DNA from: Streptomyces avicenniae | Lineage (GTDB): Bacteria > Actinomycetota > Actinomycetes > Streptomycetales > Streptomycetaceae | Length of the DNA stretch: 64,000 nt | Direction of reading: 5' to 3' | Assembly: GCF_000719135.1 (NCBI RefSeq) | Contig: NZ_JOEK01000010.1 | Location: 62,001 to 126,000 of the forward strand | Part shown: piece after piece, positions 1 to 11,444 of the stretch | How the letters are laid out: every line of letters starts with the position of its first letter | Numbering within the stretch: the stretch's first letter is position 1 | Program-made: the position numbers and the translations under genes | The notes under the pieces: model-generated | What the model saw: the letters and a program-made list of their open reading frames with translations, nothing else | The model's database searches: none | What the model was told of the DNA's origin: nothing

Positions 1-521
1 GCCTCGGCGCCGGTCTCCTCCCACGCCGCGCGCACGGCCGCGCGGAGATCGTCCTGCTCTCCTGCTACGGGGTCGTGGCCGCCTACGCCTTCGGCCTGGT
101 GATGAACCTCTGGTTCTGGCCCTACGCCACCGGCGACGCCACCGAACTGTCCATCGACCCCGAGGCGGGCATCCTCACCAACCTGCACACCTTCGGCATC
201 TACACCCTGATGACCTCCACCCTTGGTTGGGACACCGGACGGGCCGTCACCACCGCCGCCGCCATCGCCGTCCTCGGCCCTGCCGTACTCACGACACTGC
301 GCCGCGCAGCCCGCCGTGCCGCCTTCGACGCCCCCGTCACCTTCGCGACCCCACCCACCGGGGCCGAGCCGCCTACCGAGCCGTTCCCCGTCGCACCGAC
401 GACCTCCGCCGCCCCGTCCGTGCCCATCACGACGACTGCTGCCTCACCTCCCCGGGCCGCGGCCCGCCCCGCCCACCGTCCTCGCCCGACCCCTCCCGCA
501 CGGTCTCCCGACGCCGGTTGA
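1..521 (+). CDS. ECF transporter S component, C-terminal part (5' end outside window)
   Basis: The reading frame is open from the left edge (first full codon at base 3) to TGA at 519-521, so only the C-terminal part is here. Two hydrophobic stretches are visible, around IVLLSCYGVVAAYAFGLVMN and LHTFGIYTLMTSTLGW, with the motif LVMNLWFWPY between them. I recognise this pattern from actinobacterial substrate-binding (S) subunits of energy-coupling-factor vitamin transporters, which sit in the membrane and pair with an ATPase/T-subunit module. After the last helix there is a basic stretch and then a Pro/Ala/Thr-rich tail of about 60 residues, probably disordered and cytoplasmic. The substrate cannot be read from this fragment. 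The ATPase and T subunits would be expected to the left, outside the window. Confidence 0.75.
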   Translation, partial: LGAGLLPRRAHGRAEIVLLSCYGVVAAYAFGLVMNLWFWPYATGDATELSIDPEAGILTNLHTFGIYTLMTSTLGWDTGRAVTTAAAIAVLGPAVLTTLRRAARRAAFDAPVTFATPPTGAEPPTEPFPVAPTTSAAPSVPITTTAASPPRAAARPAHRPRPTPPARSPDAG

Positions 522-1048
522 CGCCCCGCGACAGCTCGGCGCGCCGAGCCCGGCCGCACGGCAGCACTCCGGGCCGCCCCTTCCTCCCACACCGTTCCGC
601 CCCGCCGGGTGCGGCGCATCCGGTCCGTGTGACCTCGTCCGAAGGGCAGGCCCGCGGGAGGGGCACCGACGGAGCGGGAGCCGGTACGTTCCTGGGGGCT
701 TCGCCCCACTTCTTCACCGATGTCTTCATGCCGTCGAGTCTGCCGGTTACCCAGCGTGTCCGTGTGAAGTTATCCACAGCTGGGCCGGTAAGGAAGACAG
801 TCTGATGAGCGGGGGCGAGGCGGCGGGCCAGCCGCCCTTGCGATCGGCCAAGGAAGGCCCCGGGCCGGGCCCGGCCGCGCCCCCGCCTCCGTGCTGCCGG
901 GCAGCCCGCCGTGCGACCCGACGCCCCAGGTCAGTGCCATGATGCGGTTGGTGGGGGACGGCCCTCGTCGCGACGCCGGACCGCCCGCCGGGGCGTGAAC
1001 GCCTTCCTCCTCGTCGCGACGTCAGTTCCGCCCGGTACCCTGCCCGGC
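522..1048. other. intergenic region of 527 bp, no supported gene
   Basis: No frame here has a recognisable protein or a convincing ribosome binding site. Open frames run through it on both strands, but they are proline/arginine-rich and look like shadows of GC-rich DNA. A single perfect DnaA-box-like 9-mer, TTATCCACA, lies at 770-778. I looked for a cobalamin riboswitch because of the ECF gene to the left and saw none. Confidence 0.5.
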
Positions 1049-1909
1049 ATGACAGGACAACCGAGCACGCCGGCGGGCTGGTACGCAGATCCACAGGGCA
1101 CCCCGAACCAGCTCCGCTGGTGGGACGGGAGCACGTGGACCGACCACACCCACGCCGGAGCGGCGTCAAAGCAGCCAGGCACCCCCCAGGCCCAGCCCCA
1201 GCAGGCCCCCCAGCCGCAACACCCGTCCCAGCCGCCGCACGCCGCCCCCGGCTACGCGCAGCCGCAGGCCCAGTCAGGCATCGGCGCCGCACCCGCCGGT
1301 GTGAGCGGCGGCTCCCTGTTCACCGAGCCCGTACTCGTCGTGAACCAGAAGACCAAGCTGATCGAGGTCACCAACGAGTACAGCGTCTTCGACCAGCACG
1401 GCCGGACGATAGGCACGGTCACCCAGGTCGGCCAGAGCACCCTGCGCAAGGTCGCACGTGTCCTGACCAGCTTCGACCAGTTCATGACGCACCGGCTGGA
1501 GATACGCGACGCCCACGGGCAGCCCCAGCTGATGCTCACCCGCCCGGCCAAGTTCATCAAGTCCCGGGTGGTCGTCGCCCGCCCCGACGGGCAGCCGGTG
1601 GGCGAGATAGTCCAGCAGAACGCGATCGGCAAGATCCACTTCTCGATCGAGGCCGGTGGCCAGAAGATCGGCGCGCTCCAGGCCGAGAACTGGCGCGCGT
1701 GGAACTTCAGCGTCACGGACCACACCGGCGGCGAGGTGGCCCGTATCACCAAGACCTGGGAAGGTCTGGCGAAGACGATGTTCACCACGGCCGACAACTA
1801 CGTCCTCCAGATCCACCGCCAGCTGTCCGACCCGCTGCTGAGCCTCGTCGTCGCCACCGCCCTGACCGTGGACACGGCCCTCAAGCAGGACTCGCGGGGA
1901 CTCGGCTGA
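1049..1909 (+). CDS. DUF2510 and LURP-one/scramblase-like domain protein
   Basis: The protein has 286 residues. Residues 1-35 form a DUF2510 module (pattern GWYADP...LRWWDGSTWTDHTH), a short Trp-rich domain common in actinobacterial membrane-associated proteins. Residues 40-85 are a Gln/Pro/Ala-rich linker. From about residue 90 to the end is a beta-rich domain of the LURP-one / phospholipid-scramblase-like type, with blocks such as TKLIEVTNEYSVFD and HFSIEAGGQKIG. The frame is open further upstream, but I place the start at ATG 1049 because DUF2510 normally sits at the very N-terminus and the upstream residues are low complexity. The cellular role of these two-domain proteins is not known to me. 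The gene stands alone. Confidence 0.8.
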   Translation: MTGQPSTPAGWYADPQGTPNQLRWWDGSTWTDHTHAGAASKQPGTPQAQPQQAPQPQHPSQPPHAAPGYAQPQAQSGIGAAPAGVSGGSLFTEPVLVVNQKTKLIEVTNEYSVFDQHGRTIGTVTQVGQSTLRKVARVLTSFDQFMTHRLEIRDAHGQPQLMLTRPAKFIKSRVVVARPDGQPVGEIVQQNAIGKIHFSIEAGGQKIGALQAENWRAWNFSVTDHTGGEVARITKTWEGLAKTMFTTADNYVLQIHRQLSDPLLSLVVATALTVDTALKQDSRGLG

Positions 1910-2690
1910 CCGGTGCCGCCGACTGGCCCCACCCGGCCGACCGCGCCCGCCCCCCTCCACGAGCGCCGGTCGGCCCCGCCGCGCACCTGGCTCCCGCGAG
2001 GGCCGCGCCCCCTCGGACGCCCCCGTTCCTGCCCTGACGGCGGTGTGACCGGATGACCGGGGCAGGCGCCGGTCCATGCCGCAGGACGGCCCGCCGCGGT
2101 GACTGCCGCCCGCACGGTCGGAGCCCCACGGCAGATCGTGCACGCACTCCACGGTGAGAGGTCGCGCCACGACGCACGGCGGCTGACAGCGCGGCCCGGC
2201 ACGCCCGCTGCGGCACGTGCGTACCCGCGCGCCCGGGCCGCGGTGGCGATCGAGGCGCGCACCATGTCGAGAGCCGTCGGCGGGGGGCAGGCCGTCCACC
2301 GGGGGCAGGGCTCGGCGCAGCCGTTGTACTCCGGCATGCCACCCGTGACGGGGGCGACGCGTGGGGCGCCTCGTGCCGGACTCACCGTCCGGCCCGGAGG
2401 CCGGGCTGCCCGAACCGGCGTGCCGATTTCTCGACATGGCGGCCCCCGGCGGCCAGCCCTTTCCGGTTCGCCAACCGAAGTCGTCGGCCTGAGAACCGTC
2501 AGGAAGGCGACCGCGATGACGAGGGCACCCGCCGCACCGCGTCGAGCTCACGCCCCGATCCGACCTGGAAGGACCGCTCGGGGAGTACGACGGCCCTTGA
2601 GCGCCGCCGTAGAGCAGCCGAGGCCCGTCGTGCCCGTTCCGTGACGCGATCAGCACCGGCCCCCCACCCGCGGGCCCTAGCGTTGAGTCC
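1910..2690. other. intergenic region of 781 bp, no supported gene
   Basis: Several long open frames cross this stretch on both strands, but none has a recognisable domain, normal Streptomyces codon pattern or a clear ribosome binding site. A weak inverted repeat (GGCCGACCG at 1935-1943 with CGGTCGGCC at 1967-1975, 23-nt loop) just after the upstream gene could act as a terminator. The remainder may be decayed coding sequence, but I could not identify a parent family. Confidence 0.5.
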
Positions 2691-3215
2691 ATGATCGTAT
2701 GGCTCAACGGCACCCACGGGGCAGGCAAGACGACGACCGCCGCACTCGTGCAGCAACTGCTCCCGGACTCCCGGGTGTTCGACGCCGAGAAGGTCGGCGA
2801 GACACTCATGGACATCACGCCGGGGCTGCCCGAGACGGACAACTTCCAGCACTGGCCGCCGTGGCGCCCGCTCGTCGTGGAGACCGCCCGCCGCGTCCTC
2901 GACTACACCGGCGGCACCCTGGTGATGCCGATGACCGTCCTGGTCGAGCAGTACTGGCGCGAGATCAGCGCGGGTCTCGCCCGGCACGCCGTTCCGGTGC
3001 GGCACTTCGTCCTCCACGCCGACCAGGAGACGCTGAGAAGCCGGATCGAGCGGGACACCGTTCTCGGCCCCAACTCCCCGTTCCGCCTGAAGTACCTGGA
3101 GCCCTACGCAGAGGCGGCCCGCACGTGGCTGCACGCCGAGGCCGAGGTCGTCAACACCACCCGTCTCACGCCCGCCGAGGTGGCCCAGGCGATCGCCGAG
3201 GCCGTCAAGGCGTGA
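2691..3215 (+). CDS. TmrB-like P-loop NTP-binding protein
   Basis: The protein has 174 residues. It begins with a Walker A loop (GTHGAGKTT, residues 7-15) directly after the first beta-strand. Spaced features follow that resemble Bacillus TmrB, the ATP-binding tunicamycin-resistance protein: VFDAEKVGETL, a DNFQHWPPWRPLV block, a VMPMTVL strand and a basic LRSRIERD segment. Known members are small kinase-like P-loop proteins that bind nucleotide and may modify or sequester a small molecule. The substrate here is unknown and resistance is only a family-level inference. The 3' end overlaps the convergent sigma-factor gene by 11 bp, so there is no room for a terminator between them. Confidence 0.75.
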   Translation: MIVWLNGTHGAGKTTTAALVQQLLPDSRVFDAEKVGETLMDITPGLPETDNFQHWPPWRPLVVETARRVLDYTGGTLVMPMTVLVEQYWREISAGLARHAVPVRHFVLHADQETLRSRIERDTVLGPNSPFRLKYLEPYAEAARTWLHAEAEVVNTTRLTPAEVAQAIAEAVKA

Positions 3216-4137
3216 GGCCCGCGGGCCGCCGCGCCCGCCGTGCCTCGCGGAGAGCTGCCCAGGCGTCCGCGAGGGCGCCGACGTGGCCGAGCTTGTCCGG
3301 GTTGTTCACCGTGTGGATCGTCCAGAGCCGCCCGTCGCCCACGCCGAGCGCCCACGCGCCGAGGACCCCGCCCTCCCGGTCGCGGAGGATCGCGCCCGGC
3401 TGCCCGTTCACCTGCCTCGGCTCCACGACGCCGCCGCCCCCGACGACCAGCGGCACGAACGCCCCGAGCACCCGGCCCACCCGGTCGGCGCCGAGGACGA
3501 CATGCCGGAACCGCGGAGCCTTGCCGCCGCTGTCACCGATCATCGTGACGTCGGCGGCCAGCAGCTCCGTCAGCGCATCGACATCGCCCTCCCGGAACGC
3601 TCCGAAGAACCGTTCGGCGAGCCTTTCGCGCTCCTTCCGATCGGCCTCGAACCGGGGACGCCCGGCCTCCATGTGACGGCGGGCCCGCACCGCGAGCTGG
3701 TGGCACGCCGCCTCCGACCGCCCCACGGCCGACGCGATCTCGGGGAAGCCGAAGGCGAACACGTCCCGCAACACGAAGACCGCCCGCTCCAGCGGGGTCA
3801 GCCGCTCCAGCAGGAGCAGGGCCGCCATCGACAGCGAGTCCGCCAGCTCCGCCGACCGCGCCGGATCCTCGTACGGGTCGGTCAGCAGCGGTTCGGGGAG
3901 CCACGGCCCGACGTACTCCTCGCGGCGTACGCGGGCCGAGCGCAGCACGTCGATCGAGATCCGGGTGACCACGGTGGACAGGAACGCCTTCGCCGACCCG
4001 GGCCGGGTGGAGGTGGCCTGGTAGCGCAGCCAGGTCTCCTGGACCGCGTCCTCCGCCTCGGCCACGCTGCCCAGGATGCGGTAGGCGATCGAGAACAGCA
4101 GTGGCCGCAGCTCCTGGAACTCCTCGGTCTTCGTCAC
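3205..4137 (-). CDS. ECF41-family RNA polymerase sigma factor with C-terminal SnoaL-like domain
   Basis: The protein has 310 residues. A sigma-2 region (LLFSIAYRILGSVAEAEDAV, residues 14-33) is followed by the linker signature WLPEP (79-83), then a sigma-4 helix-turn-helix (LTPLERAVFVLRDVFAFGFPE onward). The C-terminus carries an NTF2/SnoaL-like extension of about 120 residues with DSGGK and, near the end, NPDKL. WLPEP, a DGGGK-like motif and NPDKL together are the hallmarks of ECF41 sigma factors, whose C-terminal domain modulates activity in place of a classical anti-sigma factor. I chose GTG 4137 because GAGGAGG lies just upstream (4141-4149). The SDR gene is 65 bp upstream on the same strand and is probably co-transcribed. 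ECF41 genes typically sit next to an oxidoreductase or carboxymuconolactone decarboxylase, as here. Confidence 0.88.
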   Translation of the reverse strand: MTKTEEFQELRPLLFSIAYRILGSVAEAEDAVQETWLRYQATSTRPGSAKAFLSTVVTRISIDVLRSARVRREEYVGPWLPEPLLTDPYEDPARSAELADSLSMAALLLLERLTPLERAVFVLRDVFAFGFPEIASAVGRSEAACHQLAVRARRHMEAGRPRFEADRKERERLAERFFGAFREGDVDALTELLAADVTMIGDSGGKAPRFRHVVLGADRVGRVLGAFVPLVVGGGGVVEPRQVNGQPGAILRDREGGVLGAWALGVGDGRLWTIHTVNNPDKLGHVGALADAWAALREARRARRPAGLTP

Positions 4138-4202
4138 GTCGGCTCCTCCTCGAAGCTCCCCCACCGCCGCCCCCGCCGCACGACGCTGCCCTGGGACCGC
4201 CG

Positions 4203-4970
4203 TCACCAGGGCACCGGGCCCTCCTCGCCGAAGAAGCCGGCGGTCGGTCCGTCCGCCCCGAGGGTGGCCAGGCGTACCACGACCGCCGCGCCCCGCGCGA
4301 CCGTGAGGAAACCGGTGTGGTTGTTGCTGTCCGTGGCGACGTACCCGGGGGCGGCGGCGTTGACGAGAACACCGTCCTTGCGCAGTTCATCGGCGTACTG
4401 CACGGTCAGCGCGTTGAGGGCGCTCTTGGACGGCGAGTACGCAGCGGACGGCAACAGCGCGGCGAAGGGTCCGTCCGGATCACTGGCGAGGGTGAGCGAC
4501 GCGGCGTGACTGCTGACGTTGACGACGCGCGGCGCCGGTGACCGCCGCAACAGCGGCACCATGGCGTTCGTCACCGCGATCACGCCGAAGACATTGGTCT
4601 CGAAAACCTCCCGGACCATGTCGAGGTTGACGGAGCTGGGTATCTGGTCGTGGGCGTCCTGCGGCGAGATCTGTCCTGAGCCGGTGACACCGGCGTTGTT
4701 GACCAGTACGTCGAGGTGGCCGAAGCGCTCCTCGACCTGCCGCGCGGCCTCACGGACGGTTGCCTGGTCGGTGACGTCCAAGGTGACCGCGTATGCGTCG
4801 CCGCCCGCCACGCGCAGCGCCGCCGCGGCCTCCTCGCCGCGCCGCGGGTCCCTGGCGCCGACCAGGACCGTCATGTCCAGCGCGGCGAGTTGCTCGGCGA
4901 TCCCGCGGCCGATGCCCTTGTTCGCGCCGGTGACCAGCGCGACCCTCCGGTGCGCGGTTCTCCCGCTCAT
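4203..4970 (-). CDS. short-chain dehydrogenase/reductase (SDR)
   Basis: The protein has 255 residues, a classical-SDR length. The nucleotide-binding motif TGANKGIG is at residues 14-21, NNAG follows in the middle, and the catalytic YxxxK appears as YSPSK after a VNVSS strand. The fold and motifs indicate an NAD(P)-dependent oxidoreductase, probably NADPH-preferring because of the basic residues after the first strand (GARDPRRG). The start is ATG 4970, preceded by AAGGAG. The gene is the first of a two-gene unit with the ECF41 sigma factor, and a TGTCAGA-N16-CGTC site upstream resembles the ECF41 target promoter. It may therefore be the sigma factor's regulatory target. The substrate is unknown. 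Confidence 0.85.
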   Translation of the reverse strand: MSGRTAHRRVALVTGANKGIGRGIAEQLAALDMTVLVGARDPRRGEEAAAALRVAGGDAYAVTLDVTDQATVREAARQVEERFGHLDVLVNNAGVTGSGQISPQDAHDQIPSSVNLDMVREVFETNVFGVIAVTNAMVPLLRRSPAPRVVNVSSHAASLTLASDPDGPFAALLPSAAYSPSKSALNALTVQYADELRKDGVLVNAAAPGYVATDSNNHTGFLTVARGAAVVVRLATLGADGPTAGFFGEEGPVPW

Positions 4971-5034
4971 GACAGGCTCCTTGTCGTCGAGGTCGTCGAG
5001 GCGAGTTCTTCTCCGAACCGCCTTCGCGCCTTGG

Positions 5035-5061
5035 GACGAGACGGCCCGGCCGGTTCTGACA
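5035..5061 (-). promoter_or_regulatory. candidate ECF41-type promoter for the SDR-sigma unit
   Basis: On the minus strand TGTCAGA (5055-5061) and CGTC (5035-5038) are separated by exactly 16 bp, and the -10-like element is 64 bp upstream of the SDR start. The published ECF41 target consensus, as I remember it, is TGTCACA with CGTC at about this spacing. This site differs at one base. The assignment is by similarity only. Confidence 0.45.
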
Positions 5062-5123
5062 TGTGGAGTGGGGAACGGGACGGCCCGGCCACGCGTCCAG
5101 GCGAGGGGTCCTCCGTTCGGCTG

Positions 5124-7350
<2,227 letters not shown>

Positions 7351-7354
<4 letters not shown>

Positions 7355-8295
7355 CCGCTGCCGGTTCCACCCGCAAACACACCGCGCTGCCCAAGGCCCG
7401 CATCCTCATCGAGGCACTGCCCTGGCTCACCCGCCACCACGGCCGGACGGTCGTCATCAAATTCGGCGGCAACGCCATGGTGGACGAGGAGCTGAAGGCC
7501 GCCTTCGCACAGGACGTCGTCTTCCTGCGCCACGCCGGACTGCGCCCCGTCGTCGTCCACGGCGGCGGCCCCCAGATCAACGCACAGCTCGACCGGGTCG
7601 GCCTCGTCTCCGAGTTCAAGGCCGGACTGCGCGTCACCTCACCCGAGGCCATGGACGTCGTCCGTATGGTGCTCGCCGGTCAGGTCCAGCGCGAACTGGT
7701 CGGACTGCTCAACCAGCACGGCCCCTTCGCCGTCGGCATGACCGGTGAGGACGCCCACCTGATGACGGCCACCAAGCGCTACGCCGACATCGACGGCGAA
7801 CGCGTGGACCTCGGGCGTGTCGGGGACATCACCGCCATGGACACCGGAGCCGTCGAGGCGCTCCTGGCGGACGGCCGCATCCCGGTGATCTCCTCCATCG
7901 CCCGGAGCCAGGACGACGACCACGTCTACAACATCAACGCCGACACCGCCGCCGCCGCCATCGCCGCGGGGCTCGGCGCAGAGACGCTGATGGTCCTCAC
8001 CGACGTCGAGGGGCTGTACGCCGACTGGCCCGCGAGCGACGAGGTGATCAGCCGCCTGACCGTGAGCGAGCTGGAGACACTGCTGCCCGACCTGTCCAGC
8101 GGCATGGTGCCGAAGATGGAGGGCTGCCTGCACGCCGTACGGCACGGCGTGCGCACCGCCCGCGTCATCGACGGCCGGGTGCCCCACGCCATCCTGCTGG
8201 AGATCTTCACCGACGAGGGGGTCGGGACGATGGTCGTGCCCGACGACACAGGGACCGCCGCGCCGAACGCGACGACCGAAGGGAAGCCGTCATGA
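7351..8295 (+). CDS. argB: acetylglutamate kinase
   Basis: The protein has 314 residues and phosphorylates N-acetylglutamate with ATP, the usual feedback-controlled step of the pathway. The amino-acid-kinase fold is evident from [10 protein letters not shown] near the N-terminus, VHGGGPQIN, and a C-terminal block with [12 protein letters not shown] and MVPKMEG. An N-terminal helix ([19 protein letters not shown]) precedes the kinase core. This feature is typical of arginine-sensitive hexameric enzymes, so feedback inhibition is likely. Starts and stops overlap the neighbours by 4 bp (ATGA on both sides). Confidence 0.97.
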
Positions 8296-9491
8296 GCAAC
8301 GAGTTGCTGACCGCGCGCTGGCGGGGCGCGCTGATGAACAACTACGGCACCCCGCGCGTCCCCCTCGTCCGCGGCGAGGGCGCCAGGCTGTGGGACGCCA
8401 ACGGCACCGAGTACATCGACTTCCTCGCCGGTATCGCGGTCAACTCCCTGGGCACCGCCCACCCCGCCGTCGTCCGCGCCGTGACCGAACAGGTCGGCAC
8501 GCTGGGCCACGTCTCCAACCTCTTCATCGCCGAGCCCCCCGTCGCCCTGGCGGAGCGGCTGCTCGCCCTCGCCGGCCGTCCCGGGCGCGCGTACTTCTGC
8601 AACTCGGGCACCGAGGCGCTCGAAGCGGCCTTCAAGCTCGGCCGCCTCACCGGCCGCACGCACATGGTCGCCGCCGAGGGCGGCTTCCACGGCCGCACCA
8701 TGGGCGCGCTCGCCCTCACCGGCCAGCCCGCGAAGCAGCAGGGCTTCCACCCGCTGCCCGGCCCCGTCACCCACGTCCCGTACGGCGACACCGACGCGCT
8801 GCGTGCCGCCGTCACCGAGGACACGGCCCTGGTCGTCCTCGAACCGGTCCAGGGCGAGAACGGCGCCGTCGTCCCGCCGGAGGGCTACCTGACCGCCGCC
8901 CGCGAGATCACCCGGGCCACCGGCACGCTGCTCGTCCTCGACGAGGTCCAGACCGGCATCGGGCGTACCGGGCACTGGTTCGCCTGCCAGGCCGAAGGCG
9001 TCGAGCCCGACGTCATCACCCTCGCCAAGGGCCTGGCCGCGGGGATGCCGATCGGAGCCGTCCTCGCGTTCGGCGAGGCCGCCGACCTGATCGGCCCCGG
9101 CGGGCACGGCTCGACGTTCGGCGGCAACCCCGTGTCCTGCGCCGCGGCGCTCGCCGTCATCGACACCATCGAGTCGGAAGGGCTGCTGGCACGCGTCAAG
9201 CAGACCGGCGAGCGGCTGCGCGAGGGAATCTGGAATCTCGGCCACCCCCTCGTGGACAGCGTCAGGGGAGAGGGCCTGCTGCTGGGTATCGTGCTCACCG
9301 AGCCCGTCTCGGCCCGCGTGCAGCAGACCGCGCAGGACGCGGGCTTCCTCGTGAACGCGGCGGTGCCCGACGCCGTCCGGCTCGCCCCGCCGCTGATCAT
9401 CGGCGACGCCGAGGTGGACGCGCTCCTCAGGGCCCTGCCCGGCATCCTCGACCGGGCGGACGCCGCGGCCCGCGCGGCGGACGGCAGATGA
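8292..9491 (+). CDS. argD: acetylornithine aminotransferase
   Basis: The protein has 399 residues and is a PLP-dependent class-III aminotransferase converting N-acetylglutamate semialdehyde to N-acetylornithine. [12 protein letters not shown] marks the phosphate-binding region, [13 protein letters not shown] the conserved Asp strand, and [15 protein letters not shown] carries the Schiff-base lysine at K246. The gene is fully coupled to argB (ATGA). Its stop is followed within a few bases by argR. Confidence 0.97.
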   Translation: MSNELLTARWRGALMNNYGTPRVPLVRGEGARLWDANGTEYIDFLAGIAVNSLGTAHPAVVRAVTEQVGTLGHVSNLFIAEPPVALAERLLALAGRPGRAYFCNSGTEALEAAFKLGRLTGRTHMVAAEGGFHGRTMGALALTGQPAKQQGFHPLPGPVTHVPYGDTDALRAAVTEDTALVVLEPVQGENGAVVPPEGYLTAAREITRATGTLLVLDEVQTGIGRTGHWFACQAEGVEPDVITLAKGLAAGMPIGAVLAFGEAADLIGPGGHGSTFGGNPVSCAAALAVIDTIESEGLLARVKQTGERLREGIWNLGHPLVDSVRGEGLLLGIVLTEPVSARVQQTAQDAGFLVNAAVPDAVRLAPPLIIGDAEVDALLRALPGILDRADAAARAADGR

Positions 9492-9505
9492 CCCGAAGGG
9501 GGAGC

Positions 9506-10090
9506 ATGAGCGACGCACGGCAGCCGACGGGGGAGCCCACACGCCCGGCGGTACCGCAGACCCGCGCGGCCCGGCACCGCAGGATCGTGGACATCCTGAA
9601 CCGGCTGCCGGTCCGGTCACAGAGCCAGCTGGCCAAGCTGCTCCTGGACGACGGACTCAGCGTGACCCAGGCGACCCTCAGCCGCGACCTGGACGAACTC
9701 GGTGCCGTCAAGATCCGCAGCTCCGAGGGTGAGCTGATCTACGCCGTGCCGAGCGAGGGCGGGTTCCGCACCCCCCGCGCGCCGCTCGGCGAGTCGGCCA
9801 AGGAGGAACGGATGGCCCGCCTCGCCGGTGAACTCCTCATCTCCGCCGAGGCGTCCGCCAACCTCGTCGTCCTGCGCACCCCGCCGGGCGCCGCCCAGTT
9901 CCTCGCCTCGGCCATCGACCAGGCCGAGGTGCACGAGATCCTGGGCACGATCGCGGGCGACGACACGGTGCTCCTCATCAGCCGCGACCCGGTGGGCGGC
10001 CAGTCCCTGGCCGACCATCTGCTGCGGCTGGCGCAGAAGGACAAGGACCTGACGGACGAGCACGACCCACCCGGCAGGAACGCCCACTGA
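9506..10090 (+). CDS. argR: arginine repressor ArgR
   Basis: The protein has 194 residues. The N-terminal winged helix-turn-helix contains SQSQLAKLL and [14 protein letters not shown]. The C-terminal hexamerisation/arginine-binding domain includes [12 protein letters not shown]. The protein binds ARG boxes as an arginine-dependent hexamer. I start at ATG 9506 because AAGGGGG precedes it. ATG 9488 is also possible, overlaps the argD stop and would add six residues. The gene closes the arg operon, so the repressor is made under its own control. A strong inverted repeat follows at 10115-10146. Confidence 0.95.
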   Translation: MSDARQPTGEPTRPAVPQTRAARHRRIVDILNRLPVRSQSQLAKLLLDDGLSVTQATLSRDLDELGAVKIRSSEGELIYAVPSEGGFRTPRAPLGESAKEERMARLAGELLISAEASANLVVLRTPPGAAQFLASAIDQAEVHEILGTIAGDDTVLLISRDPVGGQSLADHLLRLAQKDKDLTDEHDPPGRNAH

Positions 10091-10114
10091 CGCCCGTCAC
10101 CCGACCCCGGCGGC

Positions 10115-10146
10115 GCCGGACGGACGGCCTGCCCCGTCCGTCCGGC
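10115..10146. terminator. bidirectional terminator hairpin after argR
   Basis: A perfect 13-bp stem (GCCGGACGGACGG at 10115-10127 with its complement at 10134-10146) and a 6-nt loop lie between the convergent argR and polyprenyl synthase genes. There is no U-tract, as is usual in streptomycetes. Confidence 0.7.
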
Positions 10147-10153
10147 ACCGGCG

Positions 10154-11212
10154 TCAGTGGTCGCGCCTGGCCGCCAGCCGTGCCAGCGCCGCCAGCGTCC
10201 CGGCCGCGGGCTCCACCGGCGCGGCCGACGCCAGACTCTCCAGCGCGAGCCGCAACTCCTCGTCCGCGGACTCCTCGGCCCAGGTCCGCCCGCCCGCCTC
10301 GTCCACCAGGGCGGCGAGCGCCGTCACCTCGACCGGGTCGGGCGCGCTGTTCCGCTCCCGCGGCGGCTTGGCGTACAGCTCCGCGAGGCGCCGCCCTGCC
10401 GCCGTGTCCGAGTCGAGCGCGGCGACGACCGGCAGCGACTTCTTGCGGACCGCGAGGTCGGCACCGGCCGGTTTCCCCGTCACCGCGGGGTCGCCCCAGA
10501 TCCCCAGCAGGTCGTCGGCGAGCTGGAAGGCCATGCCCAGATGGGTGCCGAAGCGCCGCAGCGCCTCCACCTGCCGCTCGCTCCCGCCGCCCCACAGCGC
10601 GCCCAGCGCGCAGGAACAGCCCAGCAGCGACGCCGTCTTCCGCTCCGTCATGGCCAGGCACTCGGCGAGCGACACCCGCTCCCGCTCCTCGAAGCCGATG
10701 TCCGCCTGCTCACCCTCGATCAGCTGGGTCGTCGCCTCCATGAGCCAGCGCAACCCGGTCACCGTCCGCGGCTCCGCCACCTCGTCGCACAGCACGCGTC
10801 CCGCGTGCACCAGCAGGGCGTCACCGGCGAGCAGCGCGGCGGGGGAGCCGAAGACCGTCCAGGCCGTCGCCCGGTGCCGCCGCGTGGTGTCCCCGTCGAG
10901 GATGTCGTCGTGCAGCAGCGAGAAGTTGTGCACCAGCTCGACCGCGACGGCCGGGCCGACGGCGTCCTCCGCCCGGCCTCCGACCGCCTCCGCGCTGGTG
11001 ACGACCAGTGCGGGCCGCAGCGCCTTGCCCGCGGAGCCCTCGGAGGGCAGACCCGCCCCGTCGGTCCAGCCGAAGTGGTACGACGCGACGCGGGCGAGGG
11101 GATCAGGCAGCTGCTCCACCCAGTCCCGCAGTGCCGGGTCCACCAGCGTGCGACTGCGCCGCAGCGCCGACTGGGCTGCCTGCCCTACCCCGGCGTCCGG
11201 TGCTGTGGTCAT
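10154..11212 (-). CDS. polyprenyl (geranylgeranyl-type) diphosphate synthase
   Basis: The protein has 352 residues and is a trans-isoprenyl diphosphate synthase. It has the first Asp-rich motif LLHDDILDGD and the second DDLLGIWGD, with GKALRPALV upstream. Enzymes of this kind condense isopentenyl diphosphate onto allylic primers. The DDLLGIWGD form resembles CrtE-type geranylgeranyl diphosphate synthases of streptomycetes, but product chain length cannot be fixed from this. The start is ATG 11212, with GGAGG 9 nt upstream. No terpene cyclase or carotenoid gene is adjacent, so it may supply precursors for lipid carriers or a distant pathway. Confidence 0.88.
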   Translation of the reverse strand: MTTAPDAGVGQAAQSALRRSRTLVDPALRDWVEQLPDPLARVASYHFGWTDGAGLPSEGSAGKALRPALVVTSAEAVGGRAEDAVGPAVAVELVHNFSLLHDDILDGDTTRRHRATAWTVFGSPAALLAGDALLVHAGRVLCDEVAEPRTVTGLRWLMEATTQLIEGEQADIGFEERERVSLAECLAMTERKTASLLGCSCALGALWGGGSERQVEALRRFGTHLGMAFQLADDLLGIWGDPAVTGKPAGADLAVRKKSLPVVAALDSDTAAGRRLAELYAKPPRERNSAPDPVEVTALAALVDEAGGRTWAEESADEELRLALESLASAAPVEPAAGTLAALARLAARRDH

Positions 11213-11444
11213 GACGTGCGCCCTCCGCTTCTGGACCGGGTGTTCGCGGCCCAGGCGACAGCTTGGCCGCTCCGCCGGTGCGCCGGAACGGCGCATCCCG
11301 CGACCCTTCTCACGCCCCTCGCGCCTCCGTCACACGCCTGCCCGGCCCGGCCGAGCCCCTGACCAGCGCGTCCCTTCCCGCGGCGCGTACGCGAACACGG
11401 CGCATCGTACGGCTGAAAATCACCCGTACGGGTGAGCTTGTCCG

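Noticed and set aside
770..778. Perfect DnaA-box-like 9-mer TTATCCACA
   Set aside because: It is single, without neighbouring boxes, an AT-rich unwinding region or dnaA/dnaN. An origin is not supported and one 9-mer can occur by chance.
2099..2644. Open frame of 181 codons on the plus strand
   Set aside because: It has no recognisable domain, an Arg/Pro/Ala-rich shadow-like composition, no RBS, and competing open frames on the other strand.
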